In this document: in pieces, positions 34,556 to 46,209 of the stretch
How positions within the stretch are numbered: position 1 is the first letter of the stretch
How the letters are laid out: the number at the start of each line of letters is the position of its first letter
Source of the DNA: Cryptomeria japonica
Lineage: Eukaryota; Streptophyta; Pinopsida; Cupressales; Cupressaceae
Reading direction: 5' to 3'
Length of the DNA: 64,000 bases
Assembly: GCF_030272615.1 (NCBI RefSeq)
Contig: NC_081415.1
Span: 604,395,644 to 604,459,643, forward strand
Translations under genes and position numbers: made by a program
Notes under the pieces: generated by a model
The model's database searches: none
What the model was told of the DNA's origin: nothing
What the model saw: the letters and a program-made list of their open reading frames with translations, nothing else

Positions 34556-37500
34556 TCAAACTTGTAGCTGGGTAGTTATAATCTGAGAAAGATCTCCCAA
34601 AATCAAGTTTATACTATCCATAAACTTCTTACTATCCTTTATTGTTGTCTCAGTTCTCTTCATTGTACCAGTGAGATGCTGCAAATGCTCTGCTGGTGTT
34701 TTGCTTCCTTGTGTTAATGCCTCAAAAATTTCCTTCCACAGAGATGCTAGATAGTCCAATCTTGGACTTAGTTTAGATCTCAAATGTTTTGCCTTATTTA
34801 TTATTCTTTCTTTCTCTTTTTCCAATTTGAGCAGTTCTTCCTCAAAATTTTCTATCTTCTCTTCAAAAACTGATAGTGTATCAGGTGAGTTGACAAAACT
34901 ATCTACAAGTTTATTGATCTCATCCTGTACCTTGCTTATTTTCTTGTCAATATCTATAGTCAAAAATTTTGTTTTACAGGTATCTTTGTACAAATTTTTG
35001 TACTCTTTCAATAAATTACATAGTTCTGGTAGAAGTGTGTCAAAATCTCTATTACACTTCTTTATTTGTTCATCAAAGAATTTTTGTTTTTCAACTTCTA
35101 CTTTATCCTTTACTGAATCTTCCTTTATTTTCTCAATGTTTTCTGAAATATATTTACACAGTGTATCCAATTGTCCTAAAGAATCTTTGTTATCTATATT
35201 ACAATTGGGAGCTATTACCTTCAAAATTGGTATGGAATCATCAATTGCTTTGTAAGCTTGTGAGCTGCAGTCGGTTATTTTCTTGATAGAATCTAGTAGC
35301 ACCTCAGTCACATTTGTTGATTTGTATGTTGATGATGATCCAACAATCTGAGTACCGGTGGAAGTAACCAATCTTGTATTGACCTCTGGTAGGTTAGTTT
35401 GTGTCTGCATTTCTTTAAGCACTGGTTTTCCTACTTCACTAGTTATCGGTGGCACTGTTTCCTTATGTACCTCTTCCGGTTGATGTTGTTCCAGAGCCTT
35501 TAGCTCTATTTTTTTCTTTGTATGTTATATTACCTTAGTCTATGACTCAGTCTCTACCTTTTTCTCTTTATCTTCTGTCGATTTCTTAGTTTCCCCTGCT
35601 ACCAAAGGCTCATTAGCCATATCTTACTTATCAGTTGTATCTTTGTCTACTACTATGCTAATCTTCTGAGTATCAACATCCACAGTGTATAGGACTTCAG
35701 AATTAGGATTATTATCCTCTACATCCATACTCTCAGCTGTCAGTTGATCTTCAGTAGTTGTTGTTTTCACTGGTGGAGTATTTAAACAAGGTGGGGGTAA
35801 GTTGTCTTTAACTTTGATGCTTGGTGGTCCACCAACTTTTCCTTTCCCTTTGTCTTTGTCTTTCTGATAAACCTTTATAGGTTTGGGATTCCTGTACTAT
35901 TCTTGTTTTCCTTTCTCAACTAGGAATATATCCCATCCATCTTCTATTTCCTCTACCACCTCACTAACTCTTCCTGCCATTAGTGAAATATGCTAGTGTG
36001 CAGTAGAGAATACTGACCTGTTTGCTTGAGCAATTAAATCATCAATTTCTTGTGGAGAGATTATGGGATATACAACAAGTAGCTTCTCAATTTTTATTTT
36101 CTTATCCAATTCTATCACTACTCGTCTTCTTGCCTCAAGTCTTTTGAATAATTCATCAGGAATTTCATTGACTACTTCCATCAAAAATTTCTAGTATATA
36201 TCCATATGTAATATAACACTATTTTCAACTTTCTCTTTTTCATCAACTGCTAGAGTGTCATATATTTTCTCTATGTTCTTCATTTTACCTTCCTTTGTGA
36301 TTTCATTCAGTAGTACATCAAGAGGGGCCAAGTCTCTATTTGTCCTCTTCTTCTTCTTGGGTGTTAGTTTCTTCTTTGGTGTGGCCTTTCTTACTGGAGA
36401 TCTCACAACTTGTTGCTTTTGCCTTGTCCTCCTAGGTGAAGGTGTGGTTGCCAGTGAGGGATCTTTTTTTCTTACAACTCTTTTAAAAGTTGCAAGCATG
36501 TCACTTCCTAAAGAAGTACCTACCCATGATAGGTGAGTTTCAGGCTATGGAGATGCTAACTCATCCTCTGTTATGTCAGTTTTCTTCAATACATATTCTT
36601 TAATGGCTTTTGCTTGTCTGGACCCTTTCCTTACAACTACCTCAACCTTTTTCACCCTTTTCTTTGATTGAATTTGTCTTTCAATATTCTCTGCACTACT
36701 ACATACTTCTTCCTTTGGCTCTCTGGGGGCTTCTAGAAGTGCTTTGGCATATGTTTCAACTATGTGATCATCTGTTTCATATCCCATCTTGGTTACCCAA
36801 ACTGTCCTTGGGATGACCACTTCCATCTAGATTTCATCTTTCTTGATGAAAAAGCATATATCATCTTTGTATTTTTCTACAATTTTATGAGATAACCTTA
36901 CTCTTTCCTTCATTTTGGTCTTTAATGCTTGGAAAAAGTCATGAATATTGTTTTCCTTGTTCTCACCCATGTTATTGAATAGTTCAGTCAATTGTTTTCC
37001 TACCGATATGTCATATCCAAGTTCTTTGTAACCTATTCTGGGAACCTATTTTGTTATGTGTAGCATTAGGCATACTAACAGATTTCCAAATCTGAAATTT
37101 CCTTTCTTGTCCTTCTTGATCTTTCCAAGGTTGTCAATTAGTTCATCCTTTAACCACTCACATATGTCAATTTTTGCATTATCTGTGACCATGTCATAAA
37201 AACTCTTAATGCATAAACTTGAAACAGAATTAAGTCTATTAGCATGAGTAGCTTTATAACCTAATATCATACTGATGAATCTCACATTGGTATCTGTTAC
37301 ATCATTAACCCTTAGAGACCTTTTGTCAAATGTTGCACCAGTTAGGTTTATAACTAGGTCATTGGAAACCTTCTTGGTTTTATCTGGTCTCTTACCGGTG
37401 GTCGGTAACCCTGTGACAGATTTCACAGCTTCCTTGGTGATCTTATGGATTGCATCTAACTAGAAAAACTCTCCATGTACCCTGCTTAAAACTATCCTAA

Positions 37501-37834
37501 TCACATCCTTTGGAAATTTAGGAATGCTAAGGATTTCTGTAAATCCTAGGGTCTCAATGATTTTGTGTTCATCCTTTACATTGTCATTATTATCACATAT
37601 CATGGTTTTATACATGGTTTTAATTTCCTCATCTCCTAACTCTTCAATGTTGCAGTGGATGTACATTCTGGGGTCTTCAGCATAGACAACTCCCTTAGGA
37701 ATTTGAGAAAAAGCACCTAAGGTATCATCCTTCTTTGCTATCTCGAGAACTAACTGAAATATAGGCCTAGGTCTTTTTATTACTTCAACAATAGTAGGGT
37801 TTGCTATGTTTTCAATTGCAGAGGTGGATGCCAT
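34556..37834 (-). pseudogene. N ORF2, novel long retrotransposon protein
   Basis: The span from ATG 37834 (MASTSAIENIANPTIVEVIK) to the stop at 34556 is 1093 codons with no net frameshift. The N-terminal domain (37834-37046) has VIRIVLSRVHGEF, EAVKSVTGLPTTGKRPDKT, ISMILGYKATHANRLNSV, YDMVTDNAKIDICEWLKDEL and NFRFGNLLVCLML. One stop follows HGEFF. The middle (about 36830-35500) is rich in Lys, Pro and Arg (RRTRQKQQVVRSPVRKATPK, KKLTPKKKKRTNRD), which could bind nucleic acid or direct nuclear import. The C-terminal 300 residues are coiled coil, ending MDSINLILGDLSQIITTQL, which X1b repeats as MQSLNLILADIFQLVQNWL. The function is unknown. Confidence 0.85.
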
Positions 37835-38283
37835 GATTAAATACCTTTTACTACCTTGGATGGATGATTGCTTGGAGTGTGCTTGCTTCTTTCTTGAAAT
37901 GGCTTAGCTCAAAGTCTTCGCACTCTCTAAAAATTTGAAATCTCAGTGAAATGAAATGGAGCCAAAACCTTAACTTTATAGTGTCTTTTTGCCATCCACC
38001 ATATTAATTACATGTTGGTTAAGTATTCACTTAACATTGTTTGCTAGTAATAAGTAATTTTCAACTTCTTATCTCTAACCAAGGGAATAATTAGCACATG
38101 TATCAATAGATTGCCAAACCCCCAAGGAAATTTTCTTCAATTAGATGAAGAACTTCTTGCCGATGGAGCACTGCTCTGTCCTTTCGGTGAAGCATCACTC
38201 TATCCTGCCAGTGAAGCATTGATTTGTTCTACTGGTGGAGGAGTATTCCCAATATTTAGATTAGCTTTTCTAATCCATTGTTT

Positions 38284-39278
38284 TTAGAATTCTTGCTTAA
38301 CCTCTTCAACTTTTTCTTTACCTTTCAAGCTAGAAATTTTTTTGTCTATCAGTGTTCCTATACTTCTACAAAATTTTGCAATATTCCCAATCTTGTTACA
38401 TGCATAACAAGTTACATTATTCTTCTGACTAGCTTTCCCATAACCTATGCCAGTTTGTGTTCTGCATTGATTTGATAAATGTCCAAATCTCCCACAAACA
38501 TAACATCTCACATTCATTCTGCAGTTTTCAGAGTTGTGACCAACTTTGTTGCATTTAGAAGATTGACTGGTGGGTGTGTTGATATTCTGATAATTTCTAG
38601 ATCTACATTCATTTTCTCTATGACCATACTTATTAGAGTTAAAGCATTTACCATTGAATTTATTAGGTTGTCTTATCGGTTTGCTGTGATCCTGAGTATT
38701 TGTAGTACCAGAGCTTTCACCAACTTCAAAGCCAATTCCAGAAGTGTCACCTTTAGGTTTTTGATTCTTCAGCAAGGTGCCAAGTTCCTCTGAGCTTTTC
38801 TTGAATTTTTCTTTGTGTTGATTTGCAGTTTCTAGTTCTCTTTCTAAGATTTCTTTTTGTCTCATCAGTTCATTTGAGTCATTCTGAGTATGTATCTGAT
38901 CTGTCTTCAACATGTCATTTTCATAGCTAAGTCTTGTGTTCTCATTTGCTGCATCACTTAGTCTTCTGGTCAATTCTTCTTCCTGTCCTCAATCTCTTTG
39001 CAAAATCTCATCGTCATATCCTACATTTCATTTTGTGTTGTCATGTTCTCTTGTTTCAACTTGCTTATCATATCATTAAGTGATTCATTTTCATCATTCT
39101 CATTTTGCAATTTTTCACAAAGTTCTCTTCTCTTATTTCTTGCAACAGTAAGATTTTCTTGAAGTGCCTAATTGATATCCCGAGCTGCTCTTAAATCATC
39201 TTCTAATTTGATATATTTCAATTTTTCTGCATCATAGCCTGTAAGAGCTCCGTCAAGTTGCTTCATCAGATTTTTCAT
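38284..39278 (-). pseudogene. N ORF1, gag-like coiled-coil and zinc-knuckle protein
   Basis: ATG 39278 (MKNLMKQLDGALTGYDAEKL) starts a coiled-coil region (EDDLRAARDIN, RLSYENDMLKTDQIHTQNDS, LERELETANQHKEKFKKSSE). The linker GDTSGIGFEVGESSG and four knuckle motifs follow: CFNSNKYGHRENEC (second Cys is Ser), CNKVGHNSENC, CYVCGRFGHLSNQC and CYACNKIGNIAKFC (His is Asn). The stop is at 38284. One net frameshift lies near 38990. X1b ORF1 matches motif for motif and, without the shift, has the same length (about 333 codons). Confidence 0.87.
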
Positions 39279-39334
39279 CTTTACCGATGTCAAGATCTTC
39301 CTCAAGCTATTAGGCTTCTGAAAATAGAGGACCA

Positions 39335-39347
39335 GGCTCTGATACCA
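39335..39347 (-). other. Primer-binding site of N
   Basis: The minus strand reads TGGTATCAGAGCC, a perfect initiator-Met primer site, 2 bases from the LTR start at 39350. Confidence 0.95.
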
Positions 39348-39349
39348 AT

Positions 39350-40144
39350 TGTTAGGGGTCCCATAGATATTGAGAGGGGGGATAGGTGAATTAGTATCTA
39401 ACCGGTAATTATAATTTCTTAACTTAAAACATGCAGAACATAATATAAGAGTGTATTGGTATGCAAGAAATAATGCAATAAACAGAATCAAGAACATCCA
39501 CATGAAAAGCACACCATAACATAGGATTCTAACAAGGAAACCTAGTGTGGGAAAAACCTTGGTGGGATTTGTGACCCATAATATTCACTCACTAGCCAAT
39601 AAGAGAATATTACTTACAATAGGGGCCTGCACATGTAGAAAGGCCAACTGCCTAGAGCTCACTGCTCAATGGGAAGTTACACTGACTTACAAATAAGGAT
39701 TATACTAATCCAATAACTTGTACTACTTTACAATAGCATCTTCAATGCTAGATTCAGTACTAGTTCCTGCTCTGTTCTTTACATGTACACTTTGACCTAT
39801 ATTTCACACATTAGGTCTATCTAATATTTTCCTTTATACTTCTACATCACTCCTACAAATGTCTAGAATGATCTCCTTTATATATAAGAGTCATTTTACA
39901 AATTTCCAAGTCGGCTTACAATAATAAAAAAAATATTGTATAACAAAATCCTGTCAGCCTCTATGTCGGTATACTTCTTTTCTTCTATGTCGGTGTCGGT
40001 GTTGGTGTCCTGAGTGTCAGTGTTGAGTGTGATCTATTGATGCTGGTATAATGTCTTTTTTTGGTGCCATGGGATTGCAAGGATGCCATCAATGACAAAA
40101 CCTTCAATCACATACAATGTCTCATTAGAGTGTGCATATGCCAA
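39350..40144 (-). repeat. 5' LTR of N
   Basis: It starts TGTTAGGGGTCCC and ends CATATGCCAA without the terminal CA, joined directly to duplicated integrase sequence of A. Confidence 0.9.
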
Positions 40145-40631
40145 TTCTGGCCATCTCCTTGACTGTCCTATTCTTCCTTTCTACCACACCATTTTGCTAT
40201 GACATTCTAGGAGCAAAGTATTGCCTTCTAATTCCATGTTTTTCACAATAATCTTCAAATTCATTTGATGTGAACTCTCCACCCCTATCTGATCTTAGAC
40301 ATTCTAATTTGTACCCACTTTCCTTTTCCACCATCTTCTGAAAGATCTTGAATCTTTCAAATGCTTGTGATTTATCTTGTAGAAAGGTGACACATGTCAT
40401 CCTTGAGTAGTCATCAATGAAGAGCATAAAGTATCTTTCACCGGCAAGTGCTCTTGTTCTAGTTGGACCACATAGATCTGTATGCACACTTTCAAGTGGC
40501 TTTGAGGTCTTGTGCTCTTTTGTCCTGAAACTTATTCTTGTTTGCTTGCCTTTTACACATTCATTATAAAAGGTGTTTACTGGTTTGATGATGGGTGGAA
40601 TATTCCTCACACACCGCTTTTTGCTTACTAT
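40145..40631 (-). repeat. 487-bp duplicated integrase segment, right copy
   Basis: This direct repeat of 33059-33545 continues at 40632 into A's own GAG-pre-integrase sequence (AGCTAAGTTATCAATATT), so it is the copy collinear with A's 5' half. Confidence 0.92.
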
Positions 40632-41090
40632 AGCTAAGTTATCAATATTTATCTGGCCTAGTCTTCTGTGCCACAACCAACTTTCATCTACTTGTCCTAA
40701 CATACATTTGGACTCATAGAATTCCTTTAGATTATAAAAATTTCCATCGGTTCTCTTTCCTTCTACCACAACTTTACTGGTACCATCTTTCTTTATCTGA
40801 CAACCGATTGAGTCAAAGGTGAATTTGTAACCTTTGTCACACATCTGACTCTCACTTAGCAGATTTTTTTTGAGGCCTTCCACATAATATACATCATGTG
40901 CCTTCAGTTTTCCACCAATGCTTAGTGTTCCTTTTCCCTTTATTTTGATGAGGAATTGTCTCCAAACCTTACCGATCCACCATTCCAATCTTCAAGATTA
41001 ATGAATTTTCTTTTGTCACTAGTCATATGGTTTGAGAAACCACTATCTACAACCCATAGATTTTTCCTTTCAGCATGCAAGGCAGTCTGC
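40197..41090 (-). pseudogene. Element A protease, GAG-pre-integrase and integrase start
   Basis: The protease active site reads LWVVDSGFSNHMTSDKRKF (about 41055-41000) with an intact DSG. A frameshift near 40950 follows, then KGKGTLSIGGKLKAHDVYYV and LLSESQMCDKGYKF. GAG-pre-integrase is SWLWHRRLGQINIDNLAIVS with FYNECVKGKQ. The integrase core begins LESVHTDLCGPTRTRALAGE and runs to PRMS, where a stop at 40197 cuts it before the catalytic Glu. Confidence 0.9.
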
Positions 41091-41201
41091 ACTATGAGAC
41101 TTGATTCTGCCTTTTCCTTTTCTTTCTCAACCCAAACCGGTTTTATTTCCTTCTTGTTGTCAGCTCCTGTATTCTACTTAGGTTTAGATACCAGTCTTTG
41201 A

Positions 41202-43268
41202 TCAAGATTTTCCTTCACTTGCTTGATCTTCTTGTTTTTGCATAATCTGGCTGTGTCCAAATTCTTGACAGTTATAGCATTTTATGTTTTCAATAAAGGA
41301 AGCATCCTTAATGCTATTGTAGGATATCAGTTGGTTCTTCCTACAATCAAAACTCTTATGTCCATATCCATTGCACTGATAGAAAACAACATTCATATCT
41401 TAGAGTGCATTAAATGAATTTCTAGTTTAAAAATTCATAGAAGGTTTATTGTTTAACCTACAGTCAACTATTTTGTGCCCAAATTTATTACACTGGTAAC
41501 AATAACCATGAAAATTTGATACATACTAGTCGTGTTGTCTTGGTCCTAAATGGAACTACCTCATTGGGGGTCTTCCATTCATTTTGTTGAATCTAGTGAA
41601 TCCTTCTCGATCAATCCTAGCATTCCTCCTTGGATCTGCAAATTTGTGCATGAAATGTGACCTTTGGTTCATTTCTATATACTAGTTTGGATGTTGATTT
41701 CCAACAGCATCAACATATGTCTTTTTGCTGGTTTCCTTGCCTATAGTGAATGTCTTCTTTTCTTCACCTTCAATTGAAGAAGTGAACATTATCTCTTTGT
41801 CGGATTTACCTTTGTGGGTTGATCCTTGACCAACTTCAAAGCCTAAGCCACCTATGTCTTTGGATTGCTTTTGTTTGCTTAACATCTTATGCAAAGCTTC
41901 AGTGTTGCCTTCATACTTGCTTCTTATTTTTGTGTCTTCCTTGCTTTCTTCAAGCTCCTTTTTGAGCTTTATTATTTCTACTTTCCACTCTTGATGCTCC
42001 TTTTATTTCTTTGTTAAGTCAAGGGCTATAACTTCACCGATCCTCTTAGTTTCTTCCAGCTGCAGCTTCAAGTCAGATATGATTTGACTAGATTCTTCTA
42101 GAGACTGCTTCAAGAGATCTTATTCATCTACTGCAACAAGCTTAAATGTCTTGAGTTCTCTTCTTGTTTTACTTAATTATTCAAGTGCATTGATAAGTTC
42201 ACTCTCCAAATCCACTTCAGCCTCAATATCCTCTTCTTCCTCATCTTCAACACCTGGTCTATCAAATGCAATGAAAAGATTTACTTTTCTATGGTTCTCA
42301 TGGTCATCATCTGTTGTGTTATCCTCAATGGTATATAAGCTATTTTGGTTCTGGTAGTCTCTTCTTCCCTGCCGATAGTCATTCCTTTCTCTATATTTGT
42401 TGGTAGATCTTCTGAACTCTCTTGGCTCATCTCCACTAGTTTCTTTGTCAGAATAGCTTGTAGTGAAGTGCCCTACCTTCCCACAGTTGAAGCACTTAAG
42501 TGGTATCTTTCCTTTGTACCAACCTAATCCTGTTTTGAGATTCTGGACAAATTTTTCTACTTCAGCATCAGAGTCTTCACTGGATTCTTTATGAGTAATA
42601 GTTTCTTTCCCCTTTTTGGTGGTGTTGAAAGAAGCTTCTTTTCTTGAGGAAGTCTCACTAGTTGTTCTCATCTCATAGGCTATCAGGGAACCAAATAGTT
42701 CATCCATAGTAAAAGTCTTTAGATCCTTGGCTTCTTCTATGGCTGATACTTTAGTATCATATTTGGGAGTGAGAGATCGAAGCATATTTTTGACAAGAAT
42801 TTCATCTGCAATCTCTTCACCAAGTCCTCTAATAGTATTCATAGTTTCATCAAATCTATGAAGGTAATCTACAATTTTTTCGTCATCTTTCATTTTGATG
42901 CTTTCAAGTTGGCTCCTTAGAGTTTGTAGTTTGGATTCCTTGACCTTTGCATCTCCCTCAAACCTCTGCAACTTGTCCCAAGTTTCCTTTTCTGAAACAC
43001 AGTGCATGCCTTTCACAAATTCATTATCAGACAGTCAACTCAAGATGGCATGTTTATCCTTTGCATTATTTTCATACTCCTTCTTTGCATCTGAATCAGT
43101 GGGAGGAGTATTAGGAATGGCATACAGTCCATTCTTGACTGACATCCATACATGAAAGCCAAGAGATGAAATATATGTCTCCATTATTCTGCTCCAGAAG
43201 GCATAGTTAGATCCATCAAACATGGGGGCTATTGAGGAAGCAAACTCACTTCTTGCCATTGTGCTCAA
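41202..43268 (-). pseudogene. Element A gag
   Basis: Gag starts at 43268 (MSTMARSEFASSIAPMFDGS) and stays in one frame to 42177, with a stop at 43035. N-terminal domain: NYAFWSRIMETYISSLGFHV. UBN2 core: KMKDDEKIVDYLHRFDETMN, then LRSLTPKYDTKVSAI. Knuckle: CFNCGKVGHFTTSY (last Cys is Tyr). Acidic and coiled-coil sequence with several stops follows (42176-41895), then the QSKDIGGLGFEVGQG block and further knuckles near 41500 and at 41396-41202 (FYQCNGYGHKSFDCRKN, CYNCQEFGHSQIM). Multiple knuckles set this family apart from C. Confidence 0.9.
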
Positions 43269-43310
43269 AGTCTAGAATCTACCCAAGGTTTAGAGATAAC
43301 CAAGAAACTA

Positions 43311-43323
43311 GGCTCTGATACCA
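43311..43323 (-). other. Primer-binding site of element A
   Basis: The minus strand reads TGGTATCAGAGCC, a perfect initiator-Met primer site, 2 bases from the LTR start at 43326. Confidence 0.95.
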
Positions 43324-43325
43324 AT

Positions 43326-44678
43326 TGTTGAACATAGAGTACCACTGAGAGAGGGGTGAATTAGTGGTGAGTTTTTCCTTTTTTGATCTAACTTGAGAAT
43401 ATCAATTATGTACTTAATCACTTAAATAGTCAAATCGGTAATACAAGAAAGAAAGCCAAAGTGACCATACACACACAAGTAGCTCACAACACCAGATTCA
43501 CGAGGAAAACCAAATATGGGAAAAACCTCGATGAGAAAAGCTGCTAAAGACTACTACTTCAATCCAGCCTCATAGGTGAAACACTGATTTACAAAGATTT
43601 AGGGTACCAACCCAAGGAGCACCAACCCCTACACCAAGCTTCAACTGGGTGATGTATATTGAAATACTATTTGAATATAATTAAGGCTTCTTGTTGCAAA
43701 TGAGTCTTGTAACTCTTGAATCAATTAACTCTTGTTATCTTTCTCTCCCTTTCACACACAGTCTCTCAATGCACTGTGTCACACTATGATGCTTCCCGCT
43801 CTACCACTCCTTACCGGTTAGGCTCAACTGCCTGACTATGAAACTTGCGGTAGAATTCTCTCATCGATTTTCTTGATCACTCACACTATAACTTGATCAG
43901 AACCCCTTCTCAATTTTTCTCCTTGCTCACTCTAACTGCTCTCCTCTACACAATCTTCACAACAACATCATCTTTTCCTGTCCATAAGTCCCCTTTCTTA
44001 TTAGATGATTTCCCACCAAAAAAGAAATTCAAAGTTTTGACAGTTAGGGTTTCCTCACCATCTACGAGGCAAACTAAATCCAATCAGAACTTGGAAGATC
44101 TGATCACCTTGATGTCCATCTGTTCATCTCTGTCATTTCCACGCCTTTTAAGACACATTTTCTAAACAAGGGAAACACGATCCATTATATAGATCTTCAT
44201 CTATCAAATTGCTATTAATGCCTTTGTTGTTTCCTTCTTGAGGTATTCTTTCAATCTGATCTGCTTGCTTCGATCCAGCCACCAACTACTCCCCTGATCT
44301 GCCTTTGTCATTCCTTCTTCCTCGAGCTGTAACCAATATGATTCAATCCCTTGATTTGTGGTTCCTTCATTAATGGTGAATGTTTGTTTCATCAACCCTA
44401 TGGATGAAGCTTCACTAACCACACCCTACTTGCCACCTCAGCTTCACACAGCATCACACCAATCAAGACATGGTCTCCCAATTCGCAGTCGGTCTAGCAA
44501 ACACATACTGGTAAAACCCTTTGCTAGTAGAATGTTCTTCTTCTGTTTATCGATATAGTATCCTGTACCAGTTGAACATCTTAGCATTCTACCTTTTCAT
44601 CATTAAACAAGCAACCATCCTCCATGCTCAATCTCCACCGATTGACATCAATGACAACTTAGTGCCAAAATGCCAACA
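43326..44678 (-). repeat. 5' LTR of element A
   Basis: This 1353-bp LTR reads TGTTGAACATAG...AAAATGCCAACA on the plus strand and is followed by the target duplication CAAAC (44679-44683). It is about 44 bp longer than the 3' LTR because of small indels. Confidence 0.93.
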
Positions 44679-45829
44679 CAAACCTCTTGCATATGAAAAA
44701 CTATTCTTGATTTTTTCAGAAAAACATAACATTGCTCTTTTTCATGCACTACACAAAATATATAATAATATTTAGTATTTTTCAAAACCCTTTTGTAGGA
44801 CAATATGTAAGAGTGAGATCTAGAAGTTGTGTATTTTTTTGTAATTTTCCATTAAGAAATTTTTTAATATGATTTTTTGAAGTGACCACATCCTAGAAAT
44901 TTGGTACCTATTAGTGCATTGGGTATAACTTGCATCAAAATAATTGAAAATACAACTTTCTTTTTTTAAAAGTGTATAGAATATAGTGTAGAACAATAAT
45001 ATTTAATTTATTTTGAATTTGGTTAACTATATCAAAATTTATTAAAATAATGGTAGGCATATGTCTGTGAAGACTCTCAAGGCACTGGTAAAGAAAATTA
45101 AAGTTTACAATTCTAATGCTATCCAAAAATAGAAACATTTATATGGTCAGAAAGTTGAGAAGACATGTGAGCTTATGGTGGAATTTTAGAGATACCCACT
45201 TGATCATTTGTAAACTTGATGATGAAAAAGTTGAGAAATCATTTTGGAAGATTAAAAAATGTGTAAAGGGACAAAAATGGAGAGAAAATGGGCTTGCAAG
45301 CCTTAGGGTCATTTTCCAACCCTCTTACCAAGCCAAAAACCCACACGGGTTCTGATGTGCAAGATAACCTTCTCAAGTTTTGAAAAACAAAAAGTACCAC
45401 TCGTAGTTCTATATAACCTATATGGGTTATGTAGAACTAAAACCATCATTTTGAGTTTCACAAAACCCGTACGAGCTATGAAGACATCAAAATGTATTCT
45501 TCTAAACTTATCATTTACTACACATATCTATAGACGTACATATATAATATATTTTTATGTATGTGTATATGCATATCTTTAGTTATATATACATATATTT
45601 ATATAGATATATGTATATATGTTTGTATACATGCATGTCTCTCTTCTTTTCCTCTCTCTCTTGTCTTCCTTCCCCCATCATCATCTATGTTTATTCTGAG
45701 CCCTAATTACCCTCCTTGAGTTATATCTCATCTCTCTCCCCCTCACACTTCTCTCTCTCCCAATTCTCTCATCCTCTTCTCGTTATCATTCTCTTTCTAC
45801 CTCATGTTTGTCACCCTCTCCTCCTTCTC

Positions 45830-45831
<2 letters not shown>

Positions 45832-45912
<81 letters not shown>
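45832..45912. repeat. Compound microsatellite (CT)n(CA)n
   Basis: An uninterrupted CT run to about 45874 passes into a CA run ending at 45911. Plus-strand Ser/Leu and Ser/Leu/His open frames over it are repeat artefacts. Confidence 0.97.
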
Positions 45913-45913
<1 letters not shown>

Positions 45914-46024
45914 TATCCTATCCTCTTATCACTGTCTCCCCCTTCTTTCTCTTTCTCTCCCCCTCCCTATCCATCTCCCCCCTCTCCCTCCCCCTCTCAT
46001 TATCTTATCCTATTCCCTCTCTCC

Positions 46025-46027
<3 letters not shown>

Positions 46028-46081
<54 letters not shown>
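46028..46081. repeat. Microsatellite (CT)n
   Basis: About 27 uninterrupted CT units within a longer pyrimidine-rich stretch (45630-46130). Confidence 0.97.
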
Positions 46082-46082
<1 letters not shown>

Positions 46083-46130
46083 ATCCTATTCTCCCCATCT
46101 CCTCCCTCTCTCTCTCTTCCTCTCCCTTTG

Positions 46131-46209
46131 TTGAACACAAGATGTAACAAAAAGGGGGTGAATAAATGATTCTCAAACTTTACCCTTCTCTATCCTATGT
46201 GTATATACC
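46131..46209. repeat. Short LTR-edge-like junction sequence
   Basis: TTGTTGAACACAAGATG matches the inner LTR edge of D (2096-2112) and is followed by AAAAGGGGGTGAATAAATG, similar to the next part of that LTR. It lies exactly between the two B copies, so it may be a leftover LTR end at the duplication junction. Confidence 0.5.

Larger units (their letters stand above)
33546..40144 (-). mobile_element. Non-autonomous LTR element N (X1 family) inside A
   Basis: The 6.6-kb minus-strand element has LTRs 33546-34340 and 39350-40144, a perfect primer site (39335-39347), a polypurine tract (34341-34352), ORF1 (39278-38284) and ORF2 (37834-34556). LTR, primer-site surroundings and both ORFs match X1b at 56949-63456. 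Each outer end has lost 2-3 terminal bases (left lacks TGT of TGTTAGGGG, right lacks CA of GCCAACA). There is no 5-bp target duplication, only the 487-bp one. Confidence 0.9.
29514..44678 (-). mobile_element. Ty1/copia element A inserted in B
   Basis: The minus-strand element has LTRs 29514-30822 (3') and 43326-44678 (5'), a polypurine tract, a perfect initiator-Met primer site and target duplications CAAAC at 29509-29513 and 44679-44683. The coding order on the minus strand is gag, knuckle, protease, GAG-pre-integrase, integrase, reverse transcriptase, RNase H. The element N lies inside the integrase region, flanked by a 487-bp duplication. Without N and the extra copy it is about 8.1 kb, a full-length copia element. 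It keeps more of its catalytic motifs than the other copia copies here, but stops and shifts are present. Confidence 0.93.
4445..46130 (+). mobile_element. Ty1/copia element B, oldest host element, split by C, X3 and A
   Basis: The pieces 4445-5825, 19486-19917, 27349-29513 and 44684-46130 read in one direction and join in biological order: LTR, primer site, gag N-terminus, gag middle, gag C-terminus and knuckles, protease, GAG-pre-integrase, integrase, downstream sequence. X3 and A sit between perfect 5-bp target duplications (AAAGG and CAAAC), and removing them restores continuous homology to element A. Removing C also rejoins gag but leaves about 200 bp missing. Net length is about 5.4 kb. 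Reverse transcriptase and RNase H are absent. Whether 44684-46130 is B's own 3' LTR or flanking DNA is unresolved, because it does not resemble the 5' LTR remnant. Confidence 0.75.
44684..46130 (+). repeat. Downstream sequence of B, first copy, microsatellite-rich
   Basis: This continues B directly after removal of A and matches 55428-56830: TTTTTTCAGAAAAA, AAAACCCTTT(T/G)GTAGGA, the ATGGAGAGAAAATGGGCTTG block, ACCCATATGGGTT-type palindromes, an ATATATGTATATAT-rich stretch and long CT/CA tracts. It has no gene; the 45116-45582 frames are not conserved in the other copy. It could be B's 3' LTR (no match to the 5' remnant) or duplicated flank. Confidence 0.75.

Noticed and set aside
39335-39347. 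Match to the 3' end of initiator-Met tRNA as a possible tRNA gene
   Set aside because: Only 13 bases match and they sit next to LTR edges at every occurrence; no cloverleaf sequence surrounds them.
33059-40631. Reading the 487-bp repeats as LTRs of a larger element
   Set aside because: They encode the integrase core in frame with A and lack TG/CA ends, primer site and polypurine tract.
45716-46169. Long plus-strand open frames rich in Ser, Leu and His
   Set aside because: They read straight through CT/CA microsatellites in all three frames; the matching region at 56302-56935 gives different sequences. Repeat artefacts.
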